Shown here in pieces: positions 35,682-46,219 of a stretch of 64,000 nucleotides of DNA. Origin of the DNA: Cunninghamia lanceolata (taxonomy: Eukaryota > Streptophyta > Pinopsida > Cupressales > Cupressaceae); assembly GCA_027924645.1 (NCBI GenBank), contig BSBN01001225.1:14402001-14466000 (forward strand). The letters run 5' to 3'. Both the position numbers and the translations under genes were made by a program. The notes beneath the pieces are model-generated. The model saw only the letters and a list, made by a program, of their open reading frames with translations, was not told the DNA's origin and ran no database searches. The first letter of the stretch is position 1. Every line of letters begins with the position of its first letter.

Positions 35682-37967
35682 ATGTTTACTACTCACGTAA
35701 TTGAGATAGGAAAAATGCCTTGCCCCAAGTTTAAGAGACATTTCTTCAAATCACTGGAAAATGATCCGTTAGGGGTATTCTTAATTACTCCAGATGGGGT
35801 TATGCATATGGAAGATATCAAAGCATACATTCATATCAGTCTAGAAGAATATGATCACATGAAGTTAGGAAAACTATATTTGGACGAACTGACTACTATG
35901 GATATTGTGTTGAAAGATGATTATAAATTTCTAGGAGAAAATAAACTTGACACCTGGTTGGATTTTCCCACAATTCTGATTGACGCATGGGTCAAGCTTA
36001 TTCTAAGCAGAATTCATGATGAATCTTTATGGCTTGATGAACCCTTTATGATAACTAAATAATCCATTAAAGTTGTAACCGGTATGAGCTCCTCTAGAAG
36101 GGTTCCAGGCATAAAGAAAATAAAAAACAATGTGGTAATGCAGTTAACAGGAGCCAAACTTGAGAAGAATGGCCTTACAGTAAGTGATATCAAGGATCCG
36201 ACTGTCAGATTTGCATCAATGATTGTTGGATACAAAGTATACTTCTCCAACAAAGAAAATTATGTGTCTACATTAGCTATATACATAGCATATGACATGA
36301 TCAAAAATAATACGGATTATGAACTTTTTGAATTGCTCCGGAGTGAACTAATGGAGAACTTGAAAAGAACAAAAGAAACTAATCGTCCTTTAAAATATGG
36401 AACATTGATTACATGTTTACTCTTTTATTTCCTGGGAGAGCTACCTGGTTTAGGAAATGTTGTCTGGCTTGATCACATGTCTGTAGCCACTCAAATAACA
36501 AATCACTTACAGAGTTTGGGTAATGCAGATAAGTAGAACAAAATCCTATGGAAATATTTCAAAGATTTTCAAAAGAAAATGTTAAGAAGGTTCCAGATAC
36601 CTAAAAAAGTAGTGATAAAGTATGAAAATGATATTGTATTCTTGGTGGATAAAGATAAATTCTTCATGGAAGTTGTGGAACCAAGAACTGTATAGGTCCT
36701 TGCACTAGGTTAAGAAGTTGCAGAAGATGTCTTGACCGAATTAGCTAATGCACTACTAAGTAAACCCTTCGATCCCAAAGAGGACAGATTTGGGACATTC
36801 TCATAATTATCTTCCAGAATGTTGATGGAACTTGGGCAATCAGAGAAAACATTAGGTGAACAATTAAGTGAGGCAAAAATCAAATTAGGAGGATCAAAGT
36901 CCATAAGTGCTCTGGTAGAATGGACATCATGCACTCTAGAAAGGAAAGATAAGAGATCTGAAGAGGAGAGACCAGCATCTAGTCCCAGGAAAAGAATAAG
37001 GACCTCATCCATCACAGAAGCCACAACTGAAGAAAAGAAGAGAAAGAAAGTTTCACTTTGTGAAGGAAAAGTGGCAAGAGACACTATTATAGAAACCTTG
37101 GAAAAGCTACAAAGTGCACAAATCCTAGATCCTCCCAAGTTTTTACAAGAACTAATAAATCTAAATTCCTTGTCTTCGAAACAGAAATTTGAATTAGTAT
37201 CATTAGCCCAAGCAAAGGCTCATGAAGAATTGATGAAAACTCAAATGCACAATAATAAGCTCATTACAGCAGTATCTGATATACTAGGAGAATTGATGCC
37301 TGAATATCAGAAAAACACTTCGATATCTTATACTGATCAACTAAAAGGTATGATAAAATCAATCAGTAGCCATTTTGAATCCTTTGAAAAATCTTCAAAA
37401 ATAAAGGTCAGAAAAGAATTTGATGAGAAAGGATTAGCCGAGTTGGAAACCATGTTGATCAATGATAAAATCTCTTTAGAGCAAGGAATAAGAGGTATAC
37501 AAAGTGCCATAAAAGAAGGATGTGATTTGTACAAATTTTGTTTATCTTGGCCAAAGGTTACAAAGGAATTAGAAGATAAAATCAAGGACATGGAATTCAA
37601 ACTGCTTAATATTTCTAAGACATATAATCTGACAATTGAGTAAATAAGTGCCAAAGAGACACATGTTGTAAATATTCACAATGATCTGAGCATTCTGATG
37701 AAGAAAAGGGAAGAAATCAAAGACAGGTTGTGCCAGCTAAGGGGACTGATAAGTCCAAAAATTGATTCCATGACCAATCTAGCAGATGAAGACTTGAAAT
37801 CACAAGCAATAATTGATACACCATCAGATGTGCAGAAGGTAGAAAAACTAGTCTTTTTGATAAATAGCCACATCCATATTTTAGAGACTGCAAGGAATAG
37901 ATGGAATGGAGAGACAGCTTTGATAAAGACTATCTATAATGATATTCTACCTTCAACTGCAAATTAA
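35682..37967 (+). pseudogene. Element B ORF2: unknown protein, homolog of element A ORF2
   Basis: The 762 codons from the ATG at 35682 to the stop at 37965-37967 are in one frame without indels. Premature stops occur at 36060, 36534, 36693, 36711, 36804 and 37641. The N-terminal domain parallels A: PCPKFKRHFFKSLENDPLG against RPKFKKHPYKSLEVDPLG, DPTVRFASMIVGYKVYFSN, and LLFYFLGELPG. The C-terminal part also matches, with YKFCLSWPKVTKELE and a final coiled coil. The Lys/Glu-rich middle is much shorter than in A, which explains 761 versus 1071 residues. I know no function for this protein. Position suggests the extra ORF of Sireviruses. Confidence 0.75.
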
Positions 37968-38050
37968 GATACAAATGTGTATTTGTATATATGCGGTAGA
38001 GTACAACATTTTTTGCAGTTTTGACAATTTTTTACTCCGAAACCTATACC

Positions 38051-38205
38051 TTTGCCATTGATGTCAAAGGGGGAGAAGAAGATCAATGAAAAATGAGAAA
38101 ACATCTTAGGGGGAGAAGAAATATAGAGTGCATATAGAAAGGGGGAGCAGTCAAGGCAGTCAAGCATTTTTCACTAAGTGTTGCCATCAATGCCAAAGGG
38201 GGAGA
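38051..38205 (+). promoter_or_regulatory. Element B polypurine-tract cluster
   Basis: Four AGGGGGAG-type tracts lie at about 38067, 38107, 38138 and 38195, the last next to the 3' LTR at 38207. The first (38051-38075) is identical over 25 bp to 16245-16269 in A, and the last lies in a 54-bp identical block. These would prime plus-strand synthesis. Confidence 0.8.
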
Positions 38206-38206
38206 T

Positions 38207-39703
38207 TGTTGGCAAGAGGCACTGCTATGTTGGATAATTGAGTGTTGTCATTGATGGAAACAAGAAAAGAAACAAGGTTGGAACAGAGAGTTTGGTCCGG
38301 TGAAGAAGACTTAGTCATATTGGCTAAGTATTGGTAATGTACAGGAGCAACAACAGGATAATAGTATTTGGATTGGCATTGGTCTATAGTTAAAGACTAG
38401 GTTTTGTGGTTCTGATATGATGTTCCTAACTCTTAGGTGATCTTATATCCAAGATTTCAGCTTCTGATCAGTTTTGGAAGTATATCTTCAAATGGTCTAA
38501 GTCCTATAGAATAAAATACAATGACAATTAAGACAGAACACACAATTGTTTTGGTCCGCATTCCTCTGGTGTTGCATATCTTTTTATGTGATTTTGATGT
38601 GTTGTAAACACTTATATGAAGTGTCTAAATCTAGAGTTGTAAGATCTTAAGTCCACAGGAAAGATAGTTGCAAGCTATTGAGTATCGCTACAGTGTCTGA
38701 TAGAGTTTGACTGTGACAGAGTTTGAGTTCTGATGGTCTACATTTTGCCGCTAAAGAATATTTTCCTCTACGATTCTGAAGGTATGATTGGTGATGTCTG
38801 AGGAGTCCTTGATATGATTTTGAGCAAGCCCTATGGTCTGTAGTAAAAGATGTAGTCTGACAGTTGAATTGAACCAGTAGTAGTCTGAGTTTGAGGATGA
38901 CATGATAGTTTGATCAGTTCTATTTATTAAAACTTTATCCTAGGTGGTTCTATAGTTGAAGCCGACATATGGGAAGATGTTTCAAATGTTGTTTAAGTCT
39001 TCTATGTATTCTGATGGATGGATTTGGTCGACAAGCTACAAGTTTATTAACTATACACTTCATCTGAGTATGCCGACCTAATATGAAGATCTTAAGTGTT
39101 GTGGATATATATATATATGGGATCAAATTTAGTGTTTGGTGTGTGTAATGCAAATGTAATGTATCCAAAGAAGTATTGTGTGAATATGATTGATGTGAGT
39201 ATCAAAATAGCAGAGCAGTGATAATGAAGACTCAGGATTCAGTATTCAGTTGCTAAATGACTGCACCCTGGCATACTAATAGATGTTGTTGCAGTATTCA
39301 TATTCCTTATACAATTTCACTTGTACTTGGTAGTGATCCTGGTTGTAAGCAATCAGTAGGGTTTAATAGCCCTCATTGTAATCTTATTGGGTTTAGGGTT
39401 GTGGCAGTAAGCCTGCTAGATCTAGTTGTACTTCATGGTAGTGAGCCAGCATGTTCTAGACTCGTGGAGTGACCAAGCTTGAATATCATCATTTGTAAAA
39501 GATTGCAATATATATTGAGAGCTAATCCTCTCCATAGTTTTTTCCTTTTCTTGGGTTTTCCACGTAAAAATTTGGTGTCTATGTGTCATGTTTATGTGTC
39601 TTGTATTTTTGTGGTTACTTTTCTTTCTAATTATTAAAGTTGGTATTTGGTTTAATTGTTTAAATTTCAGAATACTAATTCACCCCCCTCTCAGTATTCA
39701 ACA
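38207..39703 (+). repeat. Element B 3' LTR
   Basis: The 1497-bp right copy starts TGTTGGCAAGAGGC and ends TATTCAACA, followed by TAACT and the resumed 5' LTR of element C. Confidence 0.9.
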
Positions 39704-40008
39704 TAACTATATGGGGGTTTTGTGACAACCAATTGTTCTTGGTTCAGTGATGGTTTTGGGATCAAGATAACGAGTTGGGTTTGGTTGTTTATTGGTTTTT
39801 AGTTGCTATTAAGATATACCCCTTTGAATATGCCTCCAAAGTTTAGCTAAGCTCAAAGTGCAAGGGATGAAACCCACTCCTGTAGAGTTGACCTTCAACC
39901 CTCCATATTTTGTTGATGGACTGATTATGCTTGCATGATGATAGCCTTGGCCTTGTGAGTGTGATTCCATCCTAGGAAGTGGAGCTATGGTTTTGGGACC
40001 CAACAGAA

Positions 40009-40026
40009 TGGTTTCGTTGCAGGGAT
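40009..40026 (+). other. Element C primer-binding site, degenerate tRNA-Asp type
   Basis: TGGTTTCGTTGCAGGGAT starts four bases after the 5' LTR. It resembles the plant tRNA-Asp PBS of gypsy elements, sharing TGG, CGTTGC and GGGAT, with several changes in between. Confidence 0.5.
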
Positions 40027-40499
40027 AGATTATTTCTGGGTTGGAAAGAATTTGAATACTTTGTTGGTTGGATAGCCTAGAATTATTTTACAGCCTTGAA
40101 GATTGTCAAACTTCAAGGTTTTCCTCTTTGGAAGAGGTGGTGACTCTGATGTCAAAGAACATGGATAAATTTGTTGTTGTCCATTGTCAGTGAATTAAAG
40201 ACCCCATTTCAAGGTGCAACAGCTAGTGAACTAAAGGTACACATGGTTTTCTTCTTAATCTTTGAATTTTGTTGTTCCTATCATGTTGAAGGAACAAATT
40301 TGTATTCCTCTTTCTTTCTACCCTGCATTGTAGAATGCTTTAGTCATAGCCAAATGGCATGAACATGGGTACCCTAAGGGTGCTCCTCCTATGCATCTTC
40401 TTATGTTGCAAACCCTAGAAACTATTAGGCTTTTGACTATTTTGGCAATGCATATTCCAGTCATGGCTCTACATGTTATACAAACCCAAACCTATATGC

Positions 40500-43469
40500 A
40501 CCCATGCAAAATCAAAATGATGTAGCAATGCAATAATATGAAATTGATAAGACTAAACAGTTGCTAGAGTCCTTATGGCAGCAAGAAGAAGAAACTGAAA
40601 ATCAGATTAGGTTGCTAGAGTCTAGGTTGAAGTTCAATGCATTCCTTACTGCCCCAAAAATCAAATTTCTCAGTCCCCTACTCCTCCCTTAGATCCAGTA
40701 TATGATGAAGGGGGTAAATCATAAAACACACAATAACAAAAATCTCACACAGAAAATAGAATGATATTTTATTAATATGGGAAAAACATTACATTACAGA
40801 AGCTCAAATACAATCAGAGGATGAATCCCCTATAGGTTGCAACACATTACAGCTCCTTCTCTCAAGACTCTGGAATCTTTAGCCCTCTGTAACCCCAAAT
40901 CAACTAGGGTTTATATTTTCTCACCTTTTCTTGACTCTACACCTTCCCCCTTAACTCTACTACCCCAAGGGTTCCCAAAAATGGTCATATATAGCCCTTT
41001 TTGGTGGCCACCAACTTAATTTCAAAATTTGCATCTCCCTCTAAAAATAGGTCAACTTCGTGGGGCCATAACTTCTGATCCGACTGTTGGATTTTCAATT
41101 ATAAGACCTTTTCAGAAAGCTCTCAAAAAGACAATAGACTTCTTGGGTTTCCCACCAAATTTCAGGCCCATCCAGAGCCTCTAAGTGCCTCAAATTTGAC
41201 TTTGAATATTTTAATAGGATTTTTTGGAATTTGAAATTTTAATGTCTCACAAATGACAAATGATATTGAAGTGATTTCTTCACCATTATCTTCAATTCAC
41301 CATTTTGGAGGTCCGTATATGATTTTGTATCCAACCGTGCACAAATGCAAACTTACTAAAAATAGTAACCCTACCAAATTTAACCCTTATTGATAAGAAA
41401 TAACATTTTTTTTTGGTTGATGCAAGATTGCTCTTACACCCTGGATGCTCCTGCATCAATATATAATCAGCTAGACCTTTCATGGGTTGACTACAAAACA
41501 TGAGGCATGCCAACCAAGGTGTATAGCCAGTTGCCCAAGTTTGATGGGTACAATATTTGGGAAGGGGACACACATGTTGATGCATTCTCAGAATTTATGG
41601 AAAAATATCATTTTGAGGATGAGGATATGTACATGAGATTTTTTGTTAGGTCATTACATGGAAAGGCAAAAGAATGGTTCCAAAATTTCCCAGGGCAGTC
41701 CTTTGCCTCTTGGAATGAACTTGTGGCAGTATTTGAAAATGAATTTTCCAAAGGTCTTGACCCTGCTGATCTTGTTATAGAATTGGAAAAAATCCACTTG
41801 CATTGATATGTTTTTCAAAGCATATGAAATTGGAGTGAGTTATGTGTGGGAAGATTTCAAAATAATGAGTATGCAGCATGCATATTTGTCCCTAGACTAC
41901 ATGGAGAAAATGAGAGATGACTACATAGAGGGTTTTTGTCCACAAGTGCATGTGTTGCTAGTAATAAACATGTTGATCAGAATGACAATAGTATGAATAC
42001 AACCAATCAGATGAGTGCATCATCAAATGAAAATGAATATGTGGTCAGAAAGGCAGATAGTGAAGATGGTGCATCATATGATAGTGATGTTGATGATGAA
42101 AGTAGTGTATGCGCTAGTCTTCAGTTGGATAACTCATCTAGTCATGATGAAAATGATAAAACTAGTGATGATTTCCAGCTTAAGCATGAGGTGCGTGGCC
42201 TAGTAGACAATGAGGATGTTGTGTGCATGAATGAGCAACCAATTGAATCAGTTGATGAAGTTGATTATGTTGAGTGTACACAAGTATGTAAAATAGGGGA
42301 TGAACAAGAAACTTGTTTCTTGTTTGATATGCTGCCCTCTTTTGTTCCTATTTGTGATGATAAAGCAGTTAGTGTTTGTTTGCATGAAGATCACATGGAG
42401 GTGACTGTATTAGATGATAACTGACCAAAGATAAATGTTAGTACAGCCATGGGATTTCAGTATGAAGAACTTGTCATTGATGAATGTGAAGATGGTGATC
42501 GTGTGGACACATATGACAACCTGTTTCTTTGGTGCAAGGTATGTTGTCTTCCCCATGCTAATTGTGCTTCAAGTTAGCCACAAGGAAATGATATGAGAAT
42601 GAATGTGGAAGAATTGTGTCATTAGTCTTGTTGCAGTAGTGAGTATGACATAGCAGATTGCCAGAGTGGACTTGAAACAAAGAGACAATTTAAAGAACAT
42701 GGTTCTTCACATGAGGTGTCTCATGGTATTGATTTGTGTGCTGATAGTTTGGATTGCAACCTGAGTCATGCTTATGGTTCAGAAATTGAAAGTTATAGCA
42801 GCACATATGAAAGTTGTGTTCAAGAGCTTGGTGGAAATGCAAATGAATATGAGTCTTTCCATTTTGATGTGGAATGTTTATCAGTTCTTGGACGTGTTGG
42901 TGCTATAGTAGAGGTTGAGTCCTTTGTATGGGACATTGATGTGAATGACCAACAAGGCATGTGTATGCATGAACTTCAACAGATGGCAACCCAACTTGAA
43001 GCTATACTTGGAAGCTCTAGAGTCTTTCCAGTTTTCTCTATAAGAAGAAGTGTCTTCTCTTGTGGATCAGCAGTGCATTCAAGCACAATTCTCTTTTCCA
43101 TGTGAATTGGAGGTGTTCTCATTTTCCCTAAATTTACATGAAAAGATTATTAGGTATGACAGTGTGGGAGTTGATGGTGGATGCTTCCTTTCATCTATCT
43201 CTTTTGGTGTTGACCTGGTTTTATATTTTTCATCCCTTGCTTCTAGGAACAAACATGATGTAGTATGGAATAGGTTGAGCACCTATAATTTGTGGCTTCC
43301 CTATAGCAGTGTTTACAATGGTGAAGTTTGTCTTCATGTCATGTGTAGTGGTTGCAGATTGGTGCATGCAAATGACCAACTCCAGTTATTGCAGTCGAGT
43401 GATGAAAATAGTTTTGGTTTGAGGGAGATCAACTCCTTCATTCAGTTGGTCTTCGACAGAGGCAAGTAG
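40500..43469 (+). pseudogene. Element C Gag domain followed by acidic ORF, no pol
   Basis: The N-part (about 40545-40700) is a Gln/Glu/Leu coiled coil broken by solo LTR G. From 41507 a gypsy-type Gag domain is clear: LPKFDGYNIWEGDTHVDAFS, MRFFVRSLHGKAKEWFQNF and SWNELVAVFENEF. The frame stays the same to 43105 with several stops, and becomes strongly acidic (Asp/Glu/Ser-rich, 41936-42424). A frameshift near 43060 leads into the last block, which ends in DRGK at 43469. No zinc knuckle, protease DSG/DTG motif, RT or integrase was found. Element I ends its ORF with the same DRGK-stop. The role of the acidic part is unknown. Confidence 0.7.
40703..41458 (-). mobile_element. Element G: solo LTR inserted in element C gag
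   Basis: The 756-bp insertion has TGATG...CATCA ends. Its flanks are GTATA (40698-40702) and ATATA (41459-41463), a one-mismatch 5-bp duplication. It interrupts coding sequence of C. In minus orientation its start matches the start of the L 3' LTR for about 48 bp, including AGAGCAATCTTGCATCAACC. No internal genes are present, so it is a solo LTR left by recombination. Exact family unknown. Confidence 0.65.
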
Positions 43470-43686
43470 TTCAATTAGTCTTGTGTGGGTTTGACCTACA
43501 AGTGCCTGCAAATTTTGATTACAATAAACTTTCCTTTTGTGCCCGCATGTCTATGACTGTATGTTGTCTTGTGTATATGCCCTTGTTGGTTGTTCTCCCT
43601 TTTAGTTTTTGTCTTTTTGGTATGCCCAGAGATGTTCTAGATCCTCATTGTGCCATTGCTTAGCACACATCCCCAACCAGAGCCAC

Positions 43687-45160
43687 TTTTGGAACTCCTA
43701 TTTTCCATGCCTGAAAATTGCAAAATCTTACCAAATCCATCAAATTTTCTTAAGGGGTCCCTATGCTTTACCCTAGTTCATGTCCCTAAAAACCTTGAAA
43801 ATTGGCTAAGTTTAAAATATAATGTCCTATCAGGATTTCGGGACCAAAGTGGATTTTTGGAATTTTTCCAAAAATCTTCTCGAACCCCCTGAATTTTCAA
43901 GACCAATTTGGAGGTGCAAAAAATTGAGTTTTCAAATGATTTTTTGAGGAAAGGGCTAACTTTTTCATGGAATTTCGCGTCAAACTTTTGGTTTTGACTT
44001 TCAGCAATTTTGGTCCTGTCGAGATTTCGGAACCAAAGTGGATTTCAGGATTTTTGGAGTGGATTTCAGGATTTTGGGACCAAAGTCCTCCCGCCAAATC
44101 GACACCCACCAAAAGCCCAGAAACGTCCAGAAACATGCAAAAATGTGTCACCAACTCTTTGGATCACCATCAATGTGAAGTGGGTAGTTGAAAATGGTGT
44201 TATTAATGCAGTTGGTGGGGTTTTCCCTCCTATTTCATCATCAGATCCGAGTTGCAAGTGATATAAAAGGAAGATTTAAACTTTTCAAGGGTTGGTTCTT
44301 TGGTGGTGGCTGGAGGTTGTGCAGGTTCAGAAATACTTCTAGGGCTCTAAATCATGCCATGTCCAGTTGCAGAGAAGTAATGGGGTGGTGAAAAAAATGA
44401 AAGATAATGTGCAATAGGGGTTGTGCAGAGAATGTCTTCGTGATTGTTTCTATGTATTAAGGGTTTTCCTCTTATCACATTTGCTGGTAAGTTTATATTG
44501 GGCATTTGAAATTGTGACAGCATTTAAAATATAATACAAGCTTTGTAATTGTCATTTGTCCTTTACATTTGAATGCATGCAGTTTGTTCTAGATTACTAA
44601 GTATGTTTGAAGTACAAAACCTGCAATCTAATATAGCATATGCTTAGATCAATTTTTCTTTGTTTCCTTTCCATTATTTTCTTTCTTGCCACTTGTGACT
44701 CTGTGGCGCAATTGGATTGGCACCAATCTTAGCTCCATCAAACCAAACTCATATCATTTAAAACAAATAAACATTTACTAGTGGTTTAGGGGAATAACCA
44801 TCATTCATGTGCATGCATACTTGCATAGTTTTTATCTACTATATAGGGGATTTGTGACAACCAATTGTTCTTGGTTCAGTGACGGTTTTGGGATCAAGAT
44901 AACGAGTTGGGTTTGGTTGTTCATTGGTTTTTAGTTGTTCATTTGGTTTGAACTCAATATCTATTAAGGTATACCCCTTGGAATATCCCTCTAGAGTTTA
45001 GCTGAGCTCAAAGTGCAGGGGATGAAACCCACTCCTGTAGAGTTGACCTTCAACGCTCCACATTTTGTTGATAGACCGATTATGCTTGCATGACGACAAC
45101 CCTGGCCTTGTGAGTGTGATTTTGTCCTAGGAAGTGGAGTTGTGGTTTTGGGACCCAACA
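43687..45160 (+). repeat. Element C 3' LTR
   Basis: The 1474-bp copy starts TTTTGGAACTCC (mutated TGTTGGG) and ends GGGACCCAACA, followed by the duplication GAATC. It has a TATA-like TATAAAAGG at 44262-44270. Confidence 0.87.
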
Positions 45161-45165
45161 GAATC

Positions 45166-45239
45166 CATTTCCTCTTTCATTGTTTGCTCCCACTGCTATT
45201 TGGCATCTACCTACATTGCTTCTTCATATCCTTTAGGAT
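45166..45239 (-). pseudogene. Element D copia pol fragment between C and E
   Basis: A short minus-strand piece of the copia frame (NPKGYEEAM, then a QWEQTMKEEM-like segment) lies at the start of the RT domain. It is bordered by solo LTR E on one side and element C on the other. It joins upstream DSSEP coding (46220 and above) to SLLQNHTWDLV (31512 and below). Confidence 0.8.
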
Positions 45240-46214
45240 TGTGATAGGTGAAAAATGCAATGCAAACATAAACAAAAGATAAACCAAATAAGCACAATTT
45301 ACCTCCCTTTTGCACAAACAAATTGCCTACACTGATCAAGCATATTGAAGTTGCACCCAAACTTAATTGATTGCTCCTTGCTTTTGTTATGTGGATTTCT
45401 CTATTTGCTAATAAAAATATTGATCTCCCAAGGAATGAAAATAATAGCATAAGTTTACTAAAATGAGAGATCCTCAAAAATGGAGAAAGAGGTCATTTTT
45501 ATAGACTTGTGAGATAACAGATCTACGGTTGAGGATGATTAGAAAGATCAATGGTTGAGGATGGTTGAGAGAATGTGTACGAATGAGAGAAGGACAAGTG
45601 TCCAATCCCTCTCATGCATCAAGGGAGTTAACATATCTGATTAAGGAGTTGACTAAATTGATTGATTAGATGACTGAATTGATTGGGTAGTTGATTGAGT
45701 TGATTGCTTAGTGAACTCAATTGATTGACTAGTCAACTAAATTGATTGATTAGTTAACTAGATTGACTAACCTGTTAACTGATTTGATTGATTTAGTTAA
45801 CTAATTTGATTGATTAGTTGTCTAAATTGATTGAGAGTGAATTATGGATGAGAGGGAATAATAGGAAATTAAATAAGTTAATTATTTAATTTCATGCACG
45901 TGGATAAATAAATAAAATATTGAATTTTATTTATTTTGAAGAAATAGAATATTAGCTTTAATTAAATAAATGATTTAAATTTATTTAATTAATGTGTGGA
46001 GAGAAATTGATTTAATTAAATAATCAGAATTATTTAATTAAATATGGAGGAATAAATTGATTTAATTAAATAATTAAAATTATTTAACTAACATGGAGGA
46101 TAAACTGATGGTGATCGATAGATGAACTTAATCAAATAATTTACAATTATTTTATTAACAAAGTATGGTAGATGAATACCTAATCTAAGAACGGGTCAAT
46201 TTTAGGTGTCTACA
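45240..46214 (-). mobile_element. Element E: solo LTR in copia element D
   Basis: The 975-bp insertion reads, on the minus strand, from TGTAGACACCTAAAATTG to CACCTATCACA. Its flanks are AGGAT (45235-45239) and AGGTT (46215-46219). It splits the copia pol frame, which resumes on both sides. It contains a degenerate TTGATTGATTAGTTAACTAA-type short repeat (about 45640-45840) and AT-rich palindromes (about 45960-46130). No coding region. Confidence 0.75.
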
Positions 46215-46219
46215 AGGTT

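Larger units (their letters stand above)
32548..39703 (+). mobile_element. Element B: pol-less Sirevirus-like LTR element, relative of A
   Basis: The element is 7156 bp with TGTTGG...CAACA ends. Its flanks are CAACT (32543-32547) and TAACT (39704-39708), a 5-bp duplication with one change. It is inserted in the 5' LTR of element C. LTRs are 1511 and 1497 bp. The internal part has the same layout as A: leader, coiled-coil/zinc-knuckle Gag remnant, ORF2 and a four-copy polypurine tract cluster. LTR interiors of A and B are diverged, but the leader and the 3' junction are nearly identical, so they are two families or subfamilies of one lineage. No pol genes. Confidence 0.9.
31513..40005 (+). repeat. 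Element C 5' LTR, split by element B
   Basis: The two halves 31513-32547 and 39709-40005 together (1332 bp) align with 43687-45160 (1474 bp). The join is explained by element B and its duplicated 5-mer. Most of the length difference is a segment of about 125 bp (about 44278-44403) present only in the 3' LTR. Confidence 0.85.
31513..45160 (+). mobile_element. Element C: pol-less Ty3/gypsy-type LTR element
   Basis: The LTR ends are TGTTGGG/CCCAACA-like (mutated to TATTGGG at 31513 and TTTTGGA at 43687). They are flanked by a perfect 5-bp duplication GAATC (31508-31512 and 45161-45165), inside the copia RT frame of D. The 5' LTR is split by element B and the gag region by solo LTR G. Subtracting these leaves about 5.7 kb. 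A tRNA-Asp-like PBS and a gypsy Gag domain are present. No protease, RT or integrase is found. Instead a long acidic ORF fills the rest. It shares its 3' signature with element I. Confidence 0.87.

Noticed and set aside
36710..37138. 142-codon minus-strand open frame in element B
   Set aside because: Antisense to ORF2 of element B, with no recognisable domain.
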